From NCBI RefSeq assembly GCF_022430545.2, contig NZ_CP092488.2:124001-188000 (forward strand): a stretch of 64,000 nucleotides of DNA. Direction: 5' to 3'. Position 1 is the first letter of the stretch. Each line of letters opens with the position of its first letter. This document shows positions 59,366-64,000 of this stretch, piece by piece. A program made the translations under genes and the position numbers. This DNA is from Mycobacterium paraterrae (GTDB taxonomy: Bacteria > Actinomycetota > Actinomycetes > Mycobacteriales > Mycobacteriaceae). The notes beneath the pieces are model-generated. The model had not been told where the DNA came from. It saw only the letters and a list, made by a program, of their open reading frames with translations, and did no database searches.

Positions 59366-60139
59366 TCAGGCGCGGCCGACGTTGAACGTCTCGCCGCACA
59401 CCACGGCGTGCACCGGGCCGTCGAACTCGGCCTTGGCCTCGCTGATCACGTCCTCGCGCGACGTCCACGGCGGGATGTGCGTCAGCAACAACTCCCCCAC
59501 TCCGGCCGCCGCGGCGATCCGCCCGGCCTCGGTGCCCGACAGGTGCAAGTTGGGCGGACGGTCCGGCGCATCGGTCCACGACGCTTCGCACAGGAAGACA
59601 TCAGCGCCGCGAGCGAGTTCGATAGCCGCGTCGCAGTATCCGGTGTCGCCGCTGTAGACGAACGTGGCACCGGCGCCGTTGGTGAAGCGCATGCCATAGG
59701 ACTCGGTCGGGTGACACACCAGCCGCGGGGTGACCTCGACGGCACCGATCGCGACGGACTCGCCGTCGACCCAGTGGTGTACGTCGAAGATGTCGGAGCA
59801 ATCGTCGATCTCGCCGCCGTACGGCGAGGATGCCGCGCCAAGCCGTGACCAGGTGTCGCTCGGACCGTAGAGCAACGCTTTGCCCTCTGGCGGAGACGGG
59901 TGGTAGCGGCGCCAGACGAACAGCCCCGGCACATCGAGGCAGTGATCGGCGTGCAGATGCGACAGCAGCACGTGCACCGAACCGGGATCGGCGTGGCGCT
60001 GCAGTGCGCCCAGCACGCCTCCCCCGAAGTCGATGACCAGCGGCGGAGTGTCTGGTGCTCGAAGCAGATAACCCGATGCCGGCGAATCCGGGCCAACGAC
60101 GCTCCCAGAGCAGCCGAGCACGGTGATTCGCACGGTCAC
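59366..60139 (-). CDS. MBL-fold metallohydrolase, cAMP phosphodiesterase-like (Rv1339 homologue)
   Basis: 257 residues. The metal-binding motif HLHADHCLDVPG is near residues 61-72, with further ligands in CHPTESYG, YSGDTGYCDAA and LLTHIPPW, a full metallo-beta-lactamase-fold site. The position between rph and murI identifies it as the Rv1339 homologue, reported as an atypical class II cAMP phosphodiesterase. The window also encodes a cAMP cyclase at 45119, though not linked to it. GTG start at 60139. Confidence 0.88.
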   Translation of the reverse strand: MTVRITVLGCSGSVVGPDSPASGYLLRAPDTPPLVIDFGGGVLGALQRHADPGSVHVLLSHLHADHCLDVPGLFVWRRYHPSPPEGKALLYGPSDTWSRLGAASSPYGGEIDDCSDIFDVHHWVDGESVAIGAVEVTPRLVCHPTESYGMRFTNGAGATFVYSGDTGYCDAAIELARGADVFLCEASWTDAPDRPPNLHLSGTEAGRIAAAAGVGELLLTHIPPWTSREDVISEAKAEFDGPVHAVVCGETFNVGRA

Positions 60140-60198
60140 TACTGTGCCATGCCCAGGCTCAACTTGTTGAAAACATCCCCTGTTTACTGGCGAGTAAG

Positions 60199-61032
60199 TC
60201 AGCCGGATGCCGCGATGTGTCGGTGGACCGGCTCGACGCCGGTGATCGCCGGTCCCAGGAACCGCGCCGCGAGGGCGAGAAAGGCGTCCGGATCACCGGT
60301 GGCTTCGAACGCGCGCAGCGGAGCAGGGGCGTTGGGACGGTCGGGATGGGGATGCAACAGGTCGCGTTCGGTCAGCACCCGAAGGAGTTCCTTGGCCGTC
60401 TCCTCCGCGCTGGAAACCAGCGTCACCGCGTCGCCCATCGCCAGCTGGATCAGGCCGGACAGCAGCGGATAGTGAGTGCAGCCCAGCACGAGAGTGTCGA
60501 CGCCGGCGCGTTGCAGCGGTTCCAGGTACCCCTCAGCCAGCCCAAGCACCTGGCGACCGCTGGTGATCCCGCGTTCGACGAAATCGACGAACCGCGGGCA
60601 CGCCACCGCAGTGACCTCGGTGTCGCGCGCGGCGGCGAACGCGTCCTGATAGGCGCCGGAAGCCACCGTGGCCTGGGTTCCGATCACGCCGATGCGGCCG
60701 TTGCGGGTGGTGGCGACCGCACGCCGCACCGCGGGCAGGATCACCTCGACGACGGGCACGTCGTAGCGCTCCCGCGCGTCGTGCAGGCAGGCTGATGACG
60801 CCGAGTTGCACGCGATGACCAGCGCCTTGACGCCGCGGTGGACGAGGTCGTCGCCGATGGCTAGTGCGTGGGCGCGAATCTCGGGGATGGTGAGCGGCCC
60901 GTAGGGGCCGTTGCCGGTGTCCCCGACGTAGACGATGTCCTCGTCAGGCAGTTGGTCGATGATCGCGCGGGCCACCGTCAACCCGCCGACGCCGGAGTCG
61001 AACACCCCGATGGGTGCAAGTGCGTTAATCAT
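60199..61032 (-). CDS. murI: Glutamate racemase (Rv1338 homologue)
   Basis: 277 residues, usual length. FDSGVGGLTVAR near residues 11-22, the two catalytic cysteines Cys75 in ACNSASSA and Cys185 in LGCTHYPLL, and GDTGNGPYG near 38-46 are complete. It provides D-glutamate for peptidoglycan. ATG at 61032 follows the rhomboid gene by 10 bases, so the two are probably co-transcribed. Confidence 0.94.
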   Translation of the reverse strand: MINALAPIGVFDSGVGGLTVARAIIDQLPDEDIVYVGDTGNGPYGPLTIPEIRAHALAIGDDLVHRGVKALVIACNSASSACLHDARERYDVPVVEVILPAVRRAVATTRNGRIGVIGTQATVASGAYQDAFAAARDTEVTAVACPRFVDFVERGITSGRQVLGLAEGYLEPLQRAGVDTLVLGCTHYPLLSGLIQLAMGDAVTLVSSAEETAKELLRVLTERDLLHPHPDRPNAPAPLRAFEATGDPDAFLALAARFLGPAITGVEPVHRHIAASG

Positions 61033-61042
61033 GTCGACTCGA

Positions 61043-61696
61043 TTATCGCTGCGGGGCTCGACGCCGCCGCTCGCGCTCCTCGCGTTCCGGGTTCGACAGC
61101 AAATAGGCGGCGAGCACGCCGGCGATGCCGCCGCAGAGGTGCCCCTGCCACGACACCCCGCCGCACACGTTGAGCACCGGCACGGCACCCCACAGCACCC
61201 CGCCGTACAGCACCAGCACCACCAGCCCGATTACGATCTGCCAGCCGGAACGGATGAAGAAGCCGAACACCAAGAGGAAGGTCAGCCAGCCGAAGATCAG
61301 GCCCGAGGCGCCGATGTGATCGCTTTCCAGGCCGCACGACGACCCCCAGTTGCCGATCACCCACGTGCCGAGTCCGCCCACAATCCAGATGATCGCCGTC
61401 GCCCACAGAAATCGGGACAGCCCCGTCAGTGCGACGAGGAAACCCAGCACCAGCGCGGGCCCGGTATTGGCTGCGAGGTGACCCCAATTCGCATGCAGCA
61501 GCGGAGCGAACAGAATGCCCCACAAGCCGTCGGTCTCCAGCGGGCGGATCCCGTTCTCGTCGAGCCGGTGTCCGCTGACTTGATCGAACGCCTCGACGAC
61601 GTAGAGCAACGCCACGAAGCCGAGGATCGTGATGCCACCGACGACGAATCCGGACCGCTTTTTCTTCGGCTGCCGCGCCCGGCTCGCTGAGGTCAT
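61043..61696 (-). CDS. Rhomboid family intramembrane serine protease (Rv1337 homologue)
   Basis: 217 residues with six membrane helices. The catalytic Ser131 is in GASGLIFG and His186 in GHLCGGIAG; HANWGHLAANTGP near 68-80 is the conserved rhomboid loop. It cleaves membrane proteins within the bilayer. Identified by family and by its place before murI. AAGGAG from the 40-bp repeat at 61701 lies ten bases before the ATG. Confidence 0.9.
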   Translation of the reverse strand: MTSASRARQPKKKRSGFVVGGITILGFVALLYVVEAFDQVSGHRLDENGIRPLETDGLWGILFAPLLHANWGHLAANTGPALVLGFLVALTGLSRFLWATAIIWIVGGLGTWVIGNWGSSCGLESDHIGASGLIFGWLTFLLVFGFFIRSGWQIVIGLVVLVLYGGVLWGAVPVLNVCGGVSWQGHLCGGIAGVLAAYLLSNPEREERERRRRAPQR

Positions 61697-61700
61697 CGGC

Positions 61701-61740
61701 GCCGCTCCTTCTCATCGCTGCGCTCTGCATCATCGCCGGC
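61701..61740 (-). repeat. 40-bp intergenic repeat, copy 3 (rhomboid leader)
   Basis: On the minus strand GCCGGCGATGATGCAGAGCG then CAGCGATGAGAAGGAGCGGC. It supplies the ribosome site of the rhomboid gene and fills much of the 89-base gap where M. tuberculosis has mec, cysO and cysM. Confidence 0.6.
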
Positions 61741-61785
61741 GTGGGTCATCGCTGCCTTTCCACCGCAACCCCCGCTGGGTTCACG

Positions 61786-62814
61786 CTACCGGCGCGCGGC
61801 AAAAGCGCCCGGCAACAAACCGCGATAAGTGGGGATGCCGGCGACTGGGTCGGCGGCGATCACGGCGGCCACGACGGCATGGGCCAGACAGTCCGCGGCC
61901 GCACTGCCCACTTCGGTCGCCAGCGGTGTCTCCGGTGAGAACGCCGCGGGTACATCGGCGGGTGGTGGCACCTCGATGGCGCCGGTGGCCAGCGCGAACA
62001 CCGTGTCGCCGTCGACGGGCGTGTGCGCGGGCCGGATACTCCGGGCAAGCCCGTCGTGAGCGGCGTTCGCCACCTGTCGGCACGCTGCGGGACTGAGCGC
62101 CGCGTCCGTCGCGACGACGGCGATCGTGGTGTTCAATGCGCTCAGCGGCGACTCGAGCGTGGCCAGCTCGGCAAGTTGCTCGTCGGGCGCGATGGCCAGC
62201 CCGAACTCGTCGGCCAGATAGCTCAGCCACGGCAGGCCGGTGGTCTGGTCGACCACGTTGCCCGCGGAGTTGACCACCACCAACGCGCCCACGGTGACCC
62301 CAGAGGGCAGGGTCGTCGACGCGGTCCCGACGCCGCCCTTGAGCACGCCCGAGCACGCCCCCACCCCGGCGCCGACCGTGCCGACGGCAACGTCGGCACC
62401 GGCCGACTCGCAGGCGTTGTAACCGAAGTCGGCGGTCGGGCGGTTGGTCCACCCGCCGACCTCGAGATCGAAGATCACCGCGGCCGGGACGATCGGCACG
62501 ACACCGCCTGTCATCGCCACGCCGCGCTCGCGTTCTTCCAACCACCGCATGACGCCGTCGGCGGCCGCCAGCCCGAACGCGCTACCGCCCGCGAGCAATA
62601 CCGCGTCGACGTAGCGCACGCTGTTGGCCGGGTCTAAGAGGTCGGTTTCCCGGGTACCGGGCGCGCCGCCACGCACGTCGACAGCGCCGACCGTGCCGGG
62701 CGGCGTCAGCACAACGGTGACTCCGCTCGCCCAACCGGCACCCATGGTCGCGTCGGAGTCCAACCGGTGGTGCTGACCGACGAGAATGCCTGCGACGTCG
62801 GTGATCGCGTTCAT
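61786..62814 (-). CDS. P1/DmpA-type (S58) aminopeptidase family protein (Rv1333 homologue)
   Basis: 342 residues. VGQHHRLDSDATMGAGWASGVTVVL at the start, LLAGGSAFGLAAADGVMRWLEERERG near 95-120 and TVGAGVGACSGVLKGGVGTAS near 160-180 are signatures of the DmpA/P1 family, self-processing hydrolases whose nucleophile lies at an internal cleavage site. ATG at 62814 overlaps the DUF2017 stop by four bases. Substrate in mycobacteria unknown. Confidence 0.87.
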   Translation of the reverse strand: MNAITDVAGILVGQHHRLDSDATMGAGWASGVTVVLTPPGTVGAVDVRGGAPGTRETDLLDPANSVRYVDAVLLAGGSAFGLAAADGVMRWLEERERGVAMTGGVVPIVPAAVIFDLEVGGWTNRPTADFGYNACESAGADVAVGTVGAGVGACSGVLKGGVGTASTTLPSGVTVGALVVVNSAGNVVDQTTGLPWLSYLADEFGLAIAPDEQLAELATLESPLSALNTTIAVVATDAALSPAACRQVANAAHDGLARSIRPAHTPVDGDTVFALATGAIEVPPPADVPAAFSPETPLATEVGSAAADCLAHAVVAAVIAADPVAGIPTYRGLLPGAFAARR

Positions 62815-63383
62815 CGCGGGCCCATCAACGCCAAGACCAGGTACTCCTGCAGGACGGTGAGCCACTGATAGACGTCGAGATGCGCGGCCAACGGGTGATC
62901 GTCGGGCAACCGATCGGGGCCGTCGGGCTTGATGTCGAGCATGGTGCCCAGGGCCAGACGCAGATCGTTGACGGATGCGGTCCATGCGTGGGCGGCGTCT
63001 TCGGTCAACTCGAATTTGCCACCACGATCCGGCAGCGTCTCCAAGAGGTGTTGCGCCGCGACTCGCTTCGCATCGATGATGTCCGGCTCGTGAAGGTTGC
63101 GCAGGGCCGCATTGAGGCTGGCGGTCGCCTCGGGATCGGCGTCATCGGGCTTGGAGAAATCGGGCAGCAATCGCTGCAGTGTCGCGTTGTCCGGCGGCTC
63201 GGAACTACCGGTCTTGATGCCGGTGATCTGCTCTAGTTCGTCCTGCGGCGTCGATGATTCGCGCTCGTCGAGCAGGCCGATCATCGACGTGACCAAATTT
63301 CTCAGCAGCGCGGCCTCATGGGCATCCAGCGCGGACCGGTAACGGGCACCCTCAGCGGTGTCGACCCGCTTCCACTTACGCAC
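62811..63383 (-). CDS. DUF2017 protein (Rv1332 homologue)
   Basis: 190 residues, mostly helical, beginning MRKWKRVDTAEGARYRSALDA with a long acidic middle. Conserved LDAHEAALLRNLVTSMIGLL and YQWLTVLQEYLVLAL mark DUF2017, an actinobacterial family always found beside clpS. No catalytic motif is visible. The link to clpS suggests a role near the Clp protease adaptor, but this is inference. GTG start, six bases after the clpS stop. Confidence 0.85.
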   Translation of the reverse strand: MRKWKRVDTAEGARYRSALDAHEAALLRNLVTSMIGLLDERESSTPQDELEQITGIKTGSSEPPDNATLQRLLPDFSKPDDADPEATASLNAALRNLHEPDIIDAKRVAAQHLLETLPDRGGKFELTEDAAHAWTASVNDLRLALGTMLDIKPDGPDRLPDDHPLAAHLDVYQWLTVLQEYLVLALMGPR

Positions 63384-63389
63384 CCGGTC

Positions 63390-63692
63390 TCAGTTGTCCT
63401 GCTGCATGGTGGCCCAGAGCCCGGCCGCGTGCAGCTTGGTGACGTCGATCTCCATGGATTCACGGCTGCCAGAGGACACCACTGCCTTGCCTTCGTTGTG
63501 CACCTGCAGCATCAACTTGGTGGCATGCGGCTCGCTGTAGCCGAACAGCTTCTGGAACACATAAGTCACGTAGTTCATCAGGTTGACCGGATCGTCCCAG
63601 ACGATGGTCACCCAGGGCGCGGCGGTGGACTCGACGGTGTCTGCCTCCCGCTGCCCGGTGGTTCCGGGTTTGGTCGGGGCTGACGCAACCAT
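63390..63692 (-). CDS. clpS: ATP-dependent Clp protease adaptor ClpS (Rv1331 homologue)
   Basis: 100 residues. WVTIVWDDPVNLMNYVTYVFQKLFG near 27-51 and HATKLMLQVHNEGKAVVSSGSRE are the N-degron pocket and ClpC-binding surface of ClpS. It delivers N-end rule substrates to the Clp protease. ATG at 63692 is used; a TTG two codons earlier is in frame. Divergent from pncB, 48 bases apart. Confidence 0.92.
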   Translation of the reverse strand: MVASAPTKPGTTGQREADTVESTAAPWVTIVWDDPVNLMNYVTYVFQKLFGYSEPHATKLMLQVHNEGKAVVSSGSRESMEIDVTKLHAAGLWATMQQDN

Positions 63693-63740
63693 GGTCAACA
63701 GGATAGCGAGCCGAGCCCGCCCAACCGATACGGTTGCGGG

Positions 63741-64000
63741 GTGAACGAGCCGGCCTACACCGGGCTGCTGACTGACAAGTACGAGCTGACGATGCTGGCG
63801 GCGGCGCTACGCGACGGCAGCGCACATCGCCGGTCGGTCTTCGAGTTGTTCGCTCGCAAGCTGCCCGCTGGCCGCCGCTACGGCGTGGTCGCCGGGACCG
63901 GCCGCTTCCTGGAAGCCCTGTCCGATTTCACGTTCGACGACGCGGCCTGCGATTCGCTGGCCGAATTCCTCGAACCGGACGCGCTGGCGTACCTGCGCGA
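63741..64000 (+). CDS. pncB: Nicotinate phosphoribosyltransferase, N-terminal part
   Basis: The first 86 codons are present; the gene runs off the right edge. EPAYTGLLTDKYELTMLAAALRDG and SVFELFARKLPAGRRYGVVAGTGRFLEAL match the N-terminus of nicotinate phosphoribosyltransferase, which makes nicotinate mononucleotide for NAD salvage. GTG start. Its position opposite clpS is that of Rv1330c (pncB1) in M. tuberculosis. Confidence 0.92.
   Translation, partial: MNEPAYTGLLTDKYELTMLAAALRDGSAHRRSVFELFARKLPAGRRYGVVAGTGRFLEALSDFTFDDAACDSLAEFLEPDALAYLR

Noticed and set aside
61029..61733. Alternative frame over the rhomboid gene starting within the 40-bp repeat
   Set aside because: The rhomboid frame contains the catalytic Ser/His motifs and membrane helices; the alternative frame is arginine-rich and featureless.
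1..64000. KstR/KstR2-type operators or a CRISPR array
   Set aside because: I looked for the inverted AACnnGTT and CAAGnnCTTG patterns in the main divergent promoters and saw no convincing copy, and there is no spaced short-repeat array.

Overview
The window is high-GC DNA from a mycobacterium, probably an environmental or non-tuberculous species. It carries homologues of mycobacterial hallmark proteins (19 kDa LpqH-type lipoprotein, MPT63-like secreted protein, ChoD-like oxidase, F420-dependent LLM enzyme, mycofactocin-coupled dehydrogenases). Its right end keeps the gene order of M. tuberculosis Rv1330c-Rv1343c, in inverted orientation.

Bases 1 to about 53,200 form one long catabolic region for CoA-activated lipids, steroids or terpenoid-like acids. 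It holds five acid-CoA ligases, five enoyl-CoA hydratase-family proteins, six acyl-CoA dehydrogenases (two in adjacent alpha/beta-style pairs), two thiolases, a class III CoA-transferase, two P450s, a Baeyer-Villiger-type flavoprotein beside a ChoD-like GMC oxidase, several SDRs, a mycofactocin-type SDR and alcohol dehydrogenase, an aldehyde dehydrogenase, hotdog thioesterases and two amidohydrolases. Local regulators are AraC, HxlR, TetR, two FCD-type GntR proteins and a double-domain TetR protein. Many genes overlap by 1-8 bases.

Sub-clusters: (a) 483-6324, divergent units with SDR, LLM, hydrolase and NTF2 leftward and thioesterase and ligase rightward; (b) 6321-12679, P450, AraC, BVMO and ChoD-like oxidase; (c) 13369-16440, FadA6-like thiolase, HxlR and P450; (d) 16503-24453, a leftward six-gene operon (hydratase, amidohydrolase, FadD, amidohydrolase, two ACADs) divergent from a TetR gene; (e) 24458-33947, hydratase, GntR and thioesterase leftward, then three hydratases and three ligases rightward; (f) 33944-40290, a five-gene operon ending in GntR, divergent from an ACAD; (g) 41334-48221, mycofactocin-type dehydrogenases, APH-like kinase, adenylate cyclase and ALDH; (h) 48416-53225, ACAD pair, double TetR and SDR.

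A recurring 19-bp operator-like sequence (TACTGTA-N5-TACAGTA and variants) lies in five intergenic regions and flanks the TetR gene at 23671. It suggests that several sub-clusters form one regulon.

Bases 53,310-55,601 encode secreted and lipoprotein genes and a thioesterase. A 1,320-bp IS481-family element (55651-56970) has inserted exactly at the 3' end of a tRNA-Leu(UAG) gene with a 15-bp target duplication. To its right are lprD, a DUF3817 gene, rdgB, rph, the Rv1339 homologue, murI, a rhomboid protease, a P1-type peptidase, a DUF2017 gene, clpS and the start of pncB. The mec-cysO-cysM genes that M. tuberculosis has between Rv1337 and Rv1333 are absent, and a 40-bp repeat found three times in this block sits at that junction.
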